From assembly GCA_003105245.1 (NCBI GenBank), contig PQAI01000259.1, positions 1-6,114 on the forward strand: 6,114 bases of DNA, written 5' to 3'. The position numbers and the translations under genes are program-made. The notes under the pieces are model-generated. The model was not told the DNA's origin. It ran no database searches and saw nothing but the letters and a program-made list of their open reading frames with translations. Origin of the DNA: Betaproteobacteria bacterium. Its GTDB lineage: Bacteria; Pseudomonadota; Gammaproteobacteria; Burkholderiales; Usitatibacteraceae. This document shows, piece after piece, positions 1-5,929 of this stretch (position 1 is its first letter; every line of letters starts with the position of its first letter).

Positions 1-386
1 TGGCCGTCCAGGAAGGCGGCCCACTGGGGCAGGGGCATCTTCGCCACGCGCGCCTTGGTGACGGCGCGGATGGAGTACGGCGCGGGCGTGCGCAGGCGCC
101 AGGCGGCGTAGCTCGTCTCCATGTCGTCCTCCTTGGCGAAGCGCAGGATCATCTCCTTGCCCTCGGGATTCGACACGACGCGCTTGAGCACCCCGTCGAG
201 CACGAAGTACTGCTCCATGTCGTGGGCGCCCTGGGTCAGCAGCACGTCCCCCTTGCGATAGTCCACGATCGCCAGGACGGGCTCGAGCTCGCCGAAGGCC
301 TTCGCCGCCAGGCGCCGGAGCACGATGTTGCGCCGCAGCTGGGCGCTGATCTCTTCCCGGTCGGGGTGATTGGCCAGCAGGGTCAT
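1..386 (-). CDS. Crp/Fnr-family transcriptional regulator, N-terminal part (cut by window edge)
   Basis: The reverse strand reads 128 codons from ATG 386-384 and runs open off the left edge, so the C-terminal helix-turn-helix is not visible. What is seen is a cyclic-nucleotide-binding-type jelly roll: residues 43-72 carry the [11 protein letters not shown] strand-turn and the [10 protein letters not shown] strand, followed by EGKEMILRF (75-83) and [14 protein letters not shown] (105-118), the usual Crp/Fnr order. No cysteine occurs in these 128 residues, so there is no FNR-type N-terminal Fe-S cluster. The cAMP-binding GE...R-A cassette of CRP is not recognisable around 84-100. It therefore resembles cofactor-divergent members (DNR/CooA-like or ligand-free) more than CRP or FNR proper. 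No good Shine-Dalgarno precedes the ATG; an in-frame TTG at 401-399 is an alternative start. It is transcribed divergently from oxc and is a candidate local regulator of it. The family call is firm; the ligand and target are inference. Confidence 0.85.
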   Translation of the reverse strand, partial: MTLLANHPDREEISAQLRRNIVLRRLAAKAFGELEPVLAIVDYRKGDVLLTQGAHDMEQYFVLDGVLKRVVSNPEGKEMILRFAKEDDMETSYAAWRLRTPAPYSIRAVTKARVAKMPLPQWAAFLDG

Positions 387-401
387 GGGGGAAGGGGACA
401 A

Positions 402-415
402 TTGACCCGCATCAA
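402..415. promoter_or_regulatory. FNR/DNR-type operator between regulator and oxc
   Basis: The sequence TTGAC-CCGC-ATCAA matches the FNR/ANR/DNR consensus TTGAT-N4-ATCAA at 9 of 10 defined positions. Its centre, 408.5, is about 42 bp upstream of the start predicted from the rightward -10 candidate at 439-444, close to the -41.5 typical of class II FNR-activated promoters. It also lies 16 bp upstream of the divergent regulator's ATG, inside its predicted leader, where binding would be expected to repress. Sequence match and position are seen; binding is inferred. Confidence 0.6.
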
Positions 416-438
416 GGCGGTGCGCTCGCGCGGTTCCC

Positions 439-444
439 TACCAT
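439..444 (+). promoter_or_regulatory. Candidate -10 box for oxc operon (TACCAT)
   Basis: TACCAT matches the sigma-70 -10 consensus at 4 of 6 positions and predicts a start near 451, with an untranslated leader of about 109 nt before the oxc ATG. No good -35 hexamer is present; the FNR-like box sits over that position, as expected for an activator-dependent promoter. It overlaps the stronger leftward candidate, so the two would compete for polymerase. Confidence 0.35.
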
Positions 445-448
445 TCTA
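443..448 (-). promoter_or_regulatory. Candidate -10 box for the Crp/Fnr gene (TAGAAT)
   Basis: Read on the minus strand, 448 to 443 is TAGAAT, 5 of 6 to the -10 consensus, in a locally AT-rich spot of a GC-rich gap. It predicts a start near 436 and a leader of about 50 nt. The FNR-like box then falls at roughly +22 to +35. No convincing -35 was found at 16-18 bp spacing. It resembles the TAAAAT before frc. Confidence 0.4.
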
Positions 449-522
449 GCGCGATTCAATGCGGCCGAGCCCCACGACGACGCGGCCGACGAACATCCCG
501 AAGCTGCCCGCGCGATACGCCA

Positions 523-536
523 CCGGCGCGCGCCGG
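523..536. repeat. 14-bp perfect GC palindrome in the oxc leader
   Basis: CCGGCGCGCGCCGG is identical to its reverse complement and lies 12 bp upstream of the oxc Shine-Dalgarno. In RNA it could form a very short-looped hairpin. In DNA this GC-rich, such palindromes also arise by chance, so a role is only possible. Confidence 0.4.
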
Positions 537-548
537 GCATCCCCCACG

Positions 549-554
549 AGGAGG
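549..554 (+). promoter_or_regulatory. Shine-Dalgarno AGGAGG deciding the oxc start
   Basis: A full AGGAGG lies 5 nt before ATG 560. It is the strongest ribosome site in the window and fixes the start of oxc, which matters because the first 25 or so residues are low-complexity (Ala/Thr-rich) and could otherwise be doubted. Confidence 0.85.
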
Positions 555-559
555 AAACC

Positions 560-2332
560 ATGGCCACCGTCACCGATACCGCCGCCTCGACCGCCCCGGG
601 CGGCCACGCCGCCGCCACCGCGCCGGCGCAGGAAACGACCGACGGCTTCCACCTGGTCATCGACGCGCTCAAGCTCAACGGCATCGACACGATCTTCGGG
701 CTGCCGGGCATCCCGATCACGGACCTCACGCGCAAGGCGCAGGCGGCCGGAATGCGGGTGATCTCCTTCCGCCACGAGCAGAACGCCGGCTACGCGGCGT
801 CCGTCGCGGGCTTCATGACGGGCAAGCCGGGGATCTGCCTCACGGTGTCCGCGCCGGGCTTCCTCAACGGCCTCACGGCGCTCGCCAACGCCACGACCAA
901 CTGCTTTCCCATGATCCTCGTCTCCGGATCGAGCGAGCGCGAGATCGTCGACCTGCAGCAGGGCGACTACGAGGAGATGGACCAGCTCGCCATCGCGAGG
1001 CCCCTCTGCAAGGCCGCGTTCCGCGTGCTGCACGCGGAGGACATCGGCGTCGGCGTGGCGCGCGCCATCCGCGCCGCCGTCTCCGGCCGCCCGGGAGGCG
1101 TCTACCTCGACCTGCCGGCGAAGCTCTTCCCGCAGGCGGTCGACGCGGAGGCGGGCCGCAGGTCGCTCATCAAGGTGGTCGACCCGGCGCCGCGCCAGAT
1201 TCCCGCCCCGGAGGCCGTCAAGCGCGCGCTCGACCTGCTGAAGGGCGCGAAGCGCCCCCTCATCCTGCTGGGCAAGGGCGCGGCGTATTCGCAGGCCGAT
1301 GCCGAGATCCGGGCGCTCGTCGAGAAGACCGGCATCCCCTACCTGCCGATGTCCATGGCGAAGGGGATCCTGCCCGACACGCACCCGCAGTGCGCCTCCG
1401 CCGCCCGCTCGTTCGTGCTGCCCGAGGCCGACGTGGTCGTGCTGGTGGGCGCGCGCCTGAACTGGCTGCTCTCGCACGGCAAGGGCAAGACCTGGGGCGG
1501 CAAGAGCTCCAAGGAGTGGGGCAACCAGCGCTTCATCCAGGTCGACATCTCGCCGCAGGAGGCGGACAGCAACGTGCGCATCGACTCCCCGGTGGTGGGC
1601 GACATCGGCTCGTGCGTGTCGGCGCTGCTGGCCGGGATCGGCGCCGGCTGGCCGAAGCCGCCCGCGGAGTGGCTGGATGCGGTGGCCGAGCGCAAGAACA
1701 AGAACGTCGCCAAGATGGCCGAGACGCTCGCGAAGAACCCGGTGCCGATGAACTTCCACAGCGCGCTCAACGTGGTGCGCGACATCGTCAAGGCCAACCC
1801 GGACGCCATTCTCGTCAACGAGGGCGCCAACGCGCTCGACTTCACGCGCAGCATCGTGGACATGTACAAGCCGAGGAAGCGCCTGGACGTGGGCACCTGG
1901 GGCGTGATGGGCATCGGGATGGGCTTTTCCGTCGCGGCCGCCGTGGTTGGCGGCGGGCCGGTGATCGCCATCGAGGGCGACAGCGCCTTCGGCTTCTCCG
2001 GCATGGAAGTCGAGACGATCTGCCGCTACGACCTGCCGGTGTGCGTCGTGATCCTCAACAACAACGGCGTCTACCGCGGCGACGAGAAGAACCCCACGGG
2101 AGGCAAGGATCCCTCGCCGCTCGTGTTCGTGAAGGGCGCGCGCTACGAGAAGCTCATGGAAGCCTTCGGCGGCGTGGGCGTGCAGGCCACGACCCCGGCG
2201 GAGCTTCGCGCCGCGATGGAGGAGGCCCTGCGCTCGCGCCGGCCGACGCTCATCAACGCCGTCATCGACGAGGGCGCGGGCACCGAGAGCGGGCGCATCA
2301 CCGCGCTGAACCCGACCGCGAAGAAAAAGTAG
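560..2332 (+). CDS. oxc: Oxalyl-CoA decarboxylase
   Basis: A thiamine-diphosphate enzyme, expected to be cytosolic, converting oxalyl-CoA to formyl-CoA and CO2. It has 590 residues against 568 in Oxalobacter formigenes. The N-terminal TPP domain (about 29-195) holds Glu73 in [10 protein letters not shown], the cofactor-activating glutamate (Glu56 in O. formigenes), and Tyr137-Glu138 in QQGDYEEMD (Tyr120-Glu121). The central domain includes GKGAAYSQ (238-245) and GARLNWLL (297-304). The C-terminal TPP domain has GDS at 473-475 and NNN at 500-502, the metal-diphosphate motif, then Tyr505 in GVYRGDE and Ser577/Arg579 in ESGR, matching Tyr483, Ser553 and Arg555 of the active-site lid as recalled. 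Differences are a 17-residue Ala/Thr-rich N-terminal extension and a small insertion near 313-322. It opens a co-directional cluster with frc 150 bp downstream. The frc neighbour supports oxalyl-CoA over the related 2-hydroxyacyl-CoA lyase activity. Confidence 0.96.
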   Translation: MATVTDTAASTAPGGHAAATAPAQETTDGFHLVIDALKLNGIDTIFGLPGIPITDLTRKAQAAGMRVISFRHEQNAGYAASVAGFMTGKPGICLTVSAPGFLNGLTALANATTNCFPMILVSGSSEREIVDLQQGDYEEMDQLAIARPLCKAAFRVLHAEDIGVGVARAIRAAVSGRPGGVYLDLPAKLFPQAVDAEAGRRSLIKVVDPAPRQIPAPEAVKRALDLLKGAKRPLILLGKGAAYSQADAEIRALVEKTGIPYLPMSMAKGILPDTHPQCASAARSFVLPEADVVVLVGARLNWLLSHGKGKTWGGKSSKEWGNQRFIQVDISPQEADSNVRIDSPVVGDIGSCVSALLAGIGAGWPKPPAEWLDAVAERKNKNVAKMAETLAKNPVPMNFHSALNVVRDIVKANPDAILVNEGANALDFTRSIVDMYKPRKRLDVGTWGVMGIGMGFSVAAAVVGGGPVIAIEGDSAFGFSGMEVETICRYDLPVCVVILNNNGVYRGDEKNPTGGKDPSPLVFVKGARYEKLMEAFGGVGVQATTPAELRAAMEEALRSRRPTLINAVIDEGAGTESGRITALNPTAKKK

Positions 2333-2362
2333 GCGTCGCCACACGACCACCCATCGCACTTC

Positions 2363-2455
2363 AACACAGAGGACACAGAGGCAACACAGAGGAATGGAGC
2401 GCAGGGCGGGGTAAAATTCGGGTTTCCCCTGTGTTACCTCTGTGTCCTCTGTGTT
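2363..2455. repeat. Long inverted repeat of ACACAGAGG units in the oxc-frc gap
   Basis: Arms 2363-2394 and 2424-2455 pair at 30 of 32 positions (mismatches at 2382/2436 and 2390/2428) around a 29-nt loop. Each arm is three near-copies of (A)ACACAGAGG: on the left at 2363-2372, 2373-2381 and 2383-2392. As RNA it would be a very stable hairpin beginning 31 nt after the oxc stop. There is no U-run after it, so it is not a standard intrinsic terminator; attenuation or 3'-end protection is possible. ACACAGAGG-type dispersed repeats are familiar from many proteobacterial genomes, where they yield spurious translations such as HRGHRG; this looks like one of them. Confidence 0.92.
2412..2417 (+). promoter_or_regulatory. 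Candidate -10 box for frc inside the hairpin loop (TAAAAT)
   Basis: TAAAAT is 5 of 6 to the -10 consensus and is the only AT-rich patch in the loop. The predicted start, near 2424, coincides with the first base of the right arm, so a transcript from here would carry only one arm and could not form the long hairpin. The leader would be about 59 nt. The -35 position (GAGGAA at 17-bp spacing) is poor. Confidence 0.35.
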
Positions 2456-2482
2456 CGAAACCCCTGCCAGCCGGAGCCCCTC

Positions 2483-3754
2483 ATGGAAGCACTCAAAGGC
2501 GTAAGAATCCTCGACATGACCCACGTCCAGGCGGGTCCCACCTGTTCGCAGCTGCTCGCCTGGATGGGCGCGGACGTGATCAAGTTCGAGCCGCCCCAGG
2601 GCGACGCGACGCGCGGGCAGCTGAGGGACATCCCCGGCGCCGACAGCCTCTACTTCACGATGCTCAACTGCAACAAGCGCTCGATCACGGTCAACATGAA
2701 GAGCGCCGAGGGCAAGGAGGTGTTCGTGGACCTCCTGAAGAAGTGCGACATCATGATGGAGAACTTCGGACCCGGCGTGCTCGAGCGCCTCGGGTTCACT
2801 TGGGAGAAGATCCACGAGATCAACCCCCGGATCGTGGTGGGCTCGATCAAGGGGTTCGGCTCCTCCGGGCCCTATGCCGACTTCAAGGCCTACGAGAACG
2901 TCGCCCAGGCGATGGGCGGCGCGATGAGCACCACGGGCATTCCCGACGGCCCGCCCTTCGTCACCGGCGCGCAGATCGGCGACTCCGGCACGGGGCTGCA
3001 CCTCGCGATCGGGCTCCTGGCGGCGCTGCACCAGGCCAACCGCACGGGGCAGGGGCAGTACGTCGAGGTGGCGATGATGGACGGCGTGATGAACCTCTGC
3101 CGCGTCAAGTTCCGCGACCACCAGCGCCTGACGCGCCAGGAGCTCGCCGAGTACTCGGTGCCGACCTACTCCGGGATGGGCGACGTGCCGCGCGCGGGCA
3201 ACGACTCCGGCGGCGGCCAGCTCGGCAACGCCATCCACTGCAAGCCGCACGGCCCCAACGACTGGATCTACGTGGTGGTCCAGGAGGCGGTCTGGGAGGC
3301 GCTGGCGAAGCGCATCGGGCCGGAAGTGCACCACCCCGACCTCGCGACGGATCCCGACCTCGCCAAGATCGCCGACCGCCGCCGGCACCAGGCCAAGGTG
3401 TGGGGGCTCCTCAACCAGTTCGCCGGCCACTACACGAAGCGCGAGTTCATGGCGATCCTGAACGAGATCGACGTCCCCTGCGGCCCGATCATGTCGACCT
3501 CGGACCTCGCCGACGACGAGCACGTGCGCGGCCGCGACATGTACGTGGAGCTCGACCACCCGCAGCGCGGCAAGTGGTTCAACGTCGGCATGCCCATCAA
3601 GCTCTCGGCCTCGCCGGCGAGGATCGAGCGCAGCCCGCTCCTGGGCGAGCACACCGACGACGTGCTGAAGAACGTGCTCGGCTACGACGAGGCGAAGATC
3701 TCCGCCATGAAGACGGCGGGTGCCTTCTCCGCGCCGCCCAAGAAGGCCGCCTGA
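2483..3754 (+). CDS. frc: Formyl-CoA:oxalate CoA-transferase
   Basis: A class III (CaiB-BaiF) CoA-transferase moving CoA from formyl-CoA to oxalate, giving formate and the oxalyl-CoA used by Oxc. It has 423 residues, close to the 428 of O. formigenes Frc. The N-terminal DMTHVQAGP contains Gln16 (Gln17 in Frc). NKRSI lies at 64-68. GDSGTGLH at 166-173 carries Asp167, the catalytic aspartate forming the acyl and CoA anhydride/thioester intermediates (Asp169). The glycine loop is SGGGQ at 242-246 (GGGGQ in Frc). [11 protein letters not shown] (385-395) is the family's C-terminal signature. Gln46 in TRGQLRD replaces Trp48 of the Oxalobacter enzyme, as in E. coli YfdW (comparison from memory). The Ala/Lys/Pro tail after about 414 looks unconserved. 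GGAG at 2473-2476, 6 nt before the ATG, supports the start. A neighbour of oxc, it is assigned to oxalate rather than other CaiB substrates. Confidence 0.95.
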   Translation: MEALKGVRILDMTHVQAGPTCSQLLAWMGADVIKFEPPQGDATRGQLRDIPGADSLYFTMLNCNKRSITVNMKSAEGKEVFVDLLKKCDIMMENFGPGVLERLGFTWEKIHEINPRIVVGSIKGFGSSGPYADFKAYENVAQAMGGAMSTTGIPDGPPFVTGAQIGDSGTGLHLAIGLLAALHQANRTGQGQYVEVAMMDGVMNLCRVKFRDHQRLTRQELAEYSVPTYSGMGDVPRAGNDSGGGQLGNAIHCKPHGPNDWIYVVVQEAVWEALAKRIGPEVHHPDLATDPDLAKIADRRRHQAKVWGLLNQFAGHYTKREFMAILNEIDVPCGPIMSTSDLADDEHVRGRDMYVELDHPQRGKWFNVGMPIKLSASPARIERSPLLGEHTDDVLKNVLGYDEAKISAMKTAGAFSAPPKKAA

Positions 3755-3777
3755 GAGTTCAGTAACCCAACGACTTG

Positions 3778-3941
3778 GGAAACGCCGATTACCGCCGATG
3801 CCCCGCCGATGGCCGCCGATCAATTTCCGTGAACGGGTGGCTGGCGGCTGCAGCAAGACATGTACTTGTCGGCGCAATCGACGACCCATTCCCGAATTAT
3901 CGGCGGCCATCGGCGGGGCATCGGCGGTAATCGGCGTTTCC
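3778..3941. repeat. Perfect 43-bp inverted repeat with phased GCCGAT units, frc-formyltransferase gap
   Basis: Arms 3778-3820 and 3899-3941 are exact reverse complements over 43 bp, around a 78-nt centre. Each arm has four GCCGAT hexamers; on the left at 3784, 3794, 3805 and 3815, that is 10, 11 and 10 bp apart. Pairing continues past a bulged C at 3821 (AATT with AATT) and imperfectly through 3831-3840 with 3882-3891. The loop holds a near-palindrome, GACATGTACTTGTC (3857-3870). There is no U-tract. It starts 24 nt after the frc stop and ends 26 nt before the next ATG, filling most of the gap. A 5-bp GACTT occurs just outside both ends (3772-3776, 3945-3949) but is not symmetrically placed. 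It looks like a dispersed repeat or MITE-like element; a tie to known families cannot be shown here. Confidence 0.93.
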
Positions 3942-3967
3942 ACAGACTTTCGATCGGATAACTCCCC

Positions 3968-4900
3968 ATGCGCATAGCGATCATCGGACAGCAGGACTTC
4001 GGCAAGGCGGTCATGGAGGCGTTCCTCGCCCGCGGCGACACGGTCGCGGGCGTGTTCGTCGCCCCGGAGAAGGAGGGCGGCAAGCCCGACCCCATGAAGA
4101 CGGCGGCCCTCGAGAAGGGCCTCGAGGTCTTCCAGTTCCCCTCGCTCAAGGCGCCCGAGGCGACGGCCGCGATGAAGGAGCTGGGCGCCGACATCGGCAT
4201 CATGGCCTTCGTGCTGCAGTTCGCGCCGCAGGAATTCGTGAACATCCCGAAGCACGGCACGATCCAGTACCACCCCTCGCTCCTGCCGAAGTACCGCGGG
4301 CCCAGCTCCATCAACTGGCCCATCACGAAGGGCGAGACGAGGACCGGGCTGACGATCTTCCGCCCCACCGACGGACTGGACGAGGGCGCGGTGATCCTGC
4401 AGAAGGAGACGCCGGTCTCCGAGAACGACACGCTGGGCACGGTCTACTTCGACCGCCTCTTCCCCATGGGTGTCGCGGCGATGCTGGAGGCCGCCGACCT
4501 CGTGGTGTCCGGCAGGCACCGGGAAGTGGTGCAGGACGAGTCGCAGGCTTCCTACGAGGGGTGGTTCCGCGCCGCCGAGGCGCGGGTGCACTGGAACCAG
4601 CACGTCGACTGGATCCACAACGTCATCCGCGGCTCCGACCCGGCTCCCGGCGCCTGGACCACCCTCGGCGGCAAGAAGCTGCAGCTCTTCGGCTCGAGGA
4701 AGCACCTGGTGCGCACCTTCGGCGCGGTGAAGGGCAAGATCGGCGAGATCGCCGAGATCGGCGCCGAGTCCATGCGCGTCACCGCCCAGGGCGGCCAGGT
4801 CGAGGTCTCCAAGGTGAAGCCCGAGGAGGGCAAGAAGGTCTCCGCCGCCGAGTGGGCCAAGGCGGCGGGCGTCACGGTCGGCACCATCCTCGGTACCTGA
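3968..4900 (+). CDS. Formyltransferase-family protein, 10-formyltetrahydrofolate hydrolase-like
   Basis: 310 residues with the two-domain fold of methionyl-tRNA formyltransferase, but closest in recalled sequence to the N-terminal hydrolase domain of 10-formyl-THF dehydrogenase (ALDH1L1), also about 310 residues. The N-terminal MRIAIIGQQDFG begins the Rossmann-like formyl_trans_N domain (1 to about 190). YHPSLLPKYRG (101-111) contains catalytic His102, and DGLDEG (135-140) contains Asp138. The first Asn of the Fmt Asn-His-Asp triad is Gln100 here; ALDH1L1 has Ile there, which argues against a true Fmt. The C-terminal domain (about 200-300) shows IHNVIRGSDPAPGAW (216-230), the formyl_trans_C signature. 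Translation signals are weak: only GGA nine bases before the ATG. It probably moves or hydrolyses a formyl group from 10-formyl-THF or, given the oxc-frc context, formyl-CoA. Fold is near certain; substrate is inference. Confidence 0.85.
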   Translation: MRIAIIGQQDFGKAVMEAFLARGDTVAGVFVAPEKEGGKPDPMKTAALEKGLEVFQFPSLKAPEATAAMKELGADIGIMAFVLQFAPQEFVNIPKHGTIQYHPSLLPKYRGPSSINWPITKGETRTGLTIFRPTDGLDEGAVILQKETPVSENDTLGTVYFDRLFPMGVAAMLEAADLVVSGRHREVVQDESQASYEGWFRAAEARVHWNQHVDWIHNVIRGSDPAPGAWTTLGGKKLQLFGSRKHLVRTFGAVKGKIGEIAEIGAESMRVTAQGGQVEVSKVKPEEGKKVSAAEWAKAAGVTVGTILGT

Positions 4901-4915
4901 GGCGCCGGCTTCGTT

Positions 4916-4921
4916 CAGAAT
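4916..4921 (+). promoter_or_regulatory. Weak candidate -10 box before the quinone oxidoreductase (CAGAAT)
   Basis: CAGAAT is 4 of 6 to the -10 consensus and resembles the TAGAAT and TAAAAT boxes elsewhere in the window. It would give a leader of about 27 nt before the ATG at 4955. No -35 match is seen at 17 bp. Read-through from the upstream gene, 54 bp away, is the simpler explanation. Confidence 0.2.
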
Positions 4922-4954
4922 AGCGCTTCCGCATCTCCCATCCCGAGAACCCCC

Positions 4955-5929
4955 ATGCCCCACGCGATCCGATTCCACAAGACCGGCGGTCCCGAAGTCC
5001 TCCAGTGGGAGGAAGTGGCCGTCGGAGATCCCGGCCCGAACGAGGCCCGCATCCGCCTGAAGGCGGTCGGCCTCAACTACATCGACACCTACCATCGCAG
5101 CGGCCTGTATCCGCTGCCGCTGCCCTCGGCCATCGGCCGGGAGGGCGCCGGCGTCATCGAGTCGGTGGGTTCCGGCGTCACCGAGCTCAAGCCGGGCGAC
5201 CGCGTGGCCTGGACCACGGGGCCCCTGGGCACCTACGCCGAGGTGAAGATCCACCCCGCGGACCGCCTGGTGAAGCTCCCCGACGCGATCTCCTTCGAGC
5301 AGGCCGCGTGCATGATGCTGCAGGGCCTCACCGTCCATTACCTGCTGCGCCGCACCTACCCGGTGAAGGCGGGCGAGACGATCCTCTTCCACGCCGCCGC
5401 GGGCGGCGTCGGCCTCATCGCCTGCCAGTGGGCGAAGGCGCTGGGCGCCAACCTCATCGGCACCGTGGGTTCCGAGGAGAAGGCCGCGCTCGCGAAGGCG
5501 AACGGGGCCGCGTACACGATCATCTACACGAAGGAGGATTTCCTCGCGCGCGTGAAGGAGATCACCGGGGGCAAGGGCGTGCCCGTCGTGTACGACTCCA
5601 TCGGCAAGGACACCTTCGTGAAGTCCCTCGACTGCCTTCAGCCGCGCGGCCTCATGGTGAGCTTCGGCAACGCATCCGGCCCCGTGGACGCCTTCAATCT
5701 CGGCATCCTCGCGCAGAAGGGCTCGCTCTACGTCACGCGCCCGACGCTCGACACGCACGTGGGCAAGCGCGAGGAGCTGCTCGCCGCCACCGCCGAGCTC
5801 TTCGACCACGTCGTAGCCGGCCGGATCAGGATCGCCCCGCGCCAGCAATATGCCCTCAAGGACGCGGCGCAGGCCCACCGCGACCTCGAGGCCCGCAAGA
5901 CCACCGGGTCCACGATCCTGGTGCCGTGA
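4955..5929 (+). CDS. qor: NADPH:quinone oxidoreductase, zeta-crystallin type (MDR superfamily)
   Basis: 324 residues, close to the 327 of E. coli QorA. The GroES-like N-terminal domain has LNYIDTYHRSGLY (40-52), GREGAG (61-66) and LKPGDRVAW (78-86). The Rossmann domain has the cofactor loop AAAGGVG at 147-153, following AACMMLQGLTVHYLL (117-131). The C-terminus, TTGSTILVP, is the usual family ending. The zinc-binding cysteines of alcohol dehydrogenases are absent, as expected for a QOR. It is a soluble NAD(P)H-dependent reductase of quinones or reactive enones. The start follows the conserved MPHAIRFHKTGGPEVL opening; its ribosome site is poor (GAGA at 4945-4948). It sits 54 bp after the formyltransferase-like gene. 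No redox step of the oxalate cycle needs it, so it may be a passenger or deal with quinones or aldehydes; E. coli-like activity is assumed from the family. Confidence 0.92.
   Translation: MPHAIRFHKTGGPEVLQWEEVAVGDPGPNEARIRLKAVGLNYIDTYHRSGLYPLPLPSAIGREGAGVIESVGSGVTELKPGDRVAWTTGPLGTYAEVKIHPADRLVKLPDAISFEQAACMMLQGLTVHYLLRRTYPVKAGETILFHAAAGGVGLIACQWAKALGANLIGTVGSEEKAALAKANGAAYTIIYTKEDFLARVKEITGGKGVPVVYDSIGKDTFVKSLDCLQPRGLMVSFGNASGPVDAFNLGILAQKGSLYVTRPTLDTHVGKREELLAATAELFDHVVAGRIRIAPRQQYALKDAAQAHRDLEARKTTGSTILVP

Noticed and set aside
402..407. TTGACC as a -35 box for oxc
   Set aside because: The nearest rightward -10 candidate begins 31 bp beyond its end, too far for the 16-18 bp spacing; it is better explained as half of the FNR-like dyad.
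459..761. Possible upstream gene or leader peptide beginning at ATG 459
   Set aside because: Composition is Arg/Pro/Ser-rich out-of-frame reading of the oxc start, with no ribosome site; oxc has a full AGGAGG.
2363..2455. Rho-independent terminator after oxc
   Set aside because: The stem is far longer than usual, the loop is 29 nt, and no U-run follows the right arm.
1390..3765. A 791-codon plus-strand frame covering the end of oxc, the gap and frc
   Set aside because: Arg-rich shadow of oxc and frc in another frame; the stretch in the gap is the HRGHRG-type translation of the ACACAGAGG repeat.
3784..3935. CRISPR array suggested by regularly spaced GCCGAT
   Set aside because: Repeats are 6 bp with 4-5 bp spacers and are arranged as two inverted arms; CRISPR needs direct repeats of about 23-40 bp with unique spacers of similar length.
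3772..3949. GACTT flanking both sides of the GCCGAT element as a target-site duplication
   Set aside because: It lies 1 bp outside the left arm but 3 bp outside the right arm, and 5-bp matches are common by chance, so insertion by transposition is not shown.
3720..3977. Small plus-strand frame of 85 codons spanning the frc end and the GCCGAT element
   Set aside because: Most of its length is translation of the inverted repeat, its start lies inside frc, and no ribosome site is present.
4739..4769. Approximate 9-bp tandem repeat (ATCGGCGAG-like, three copies)
   Set aside because: It is in frame within the formyltransferase-like gene and encodes an ordinary IGEIAEIGAE stretch; no sign of a functional DNA repeat.
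446..5878. A continuous 1810-codon open frame on the minus strand, antisense to oxc through qor
   Set aside because: It is opposite four well-recognised genes, is dominated by Arg/Ala/Gly/Val/Leu/Asp/His in low-complexity runs, reads straight through both inverted repeats, and matches no family. It follows from G/C at the third codon position in GC-rich DNA suppressing stops on the complement.
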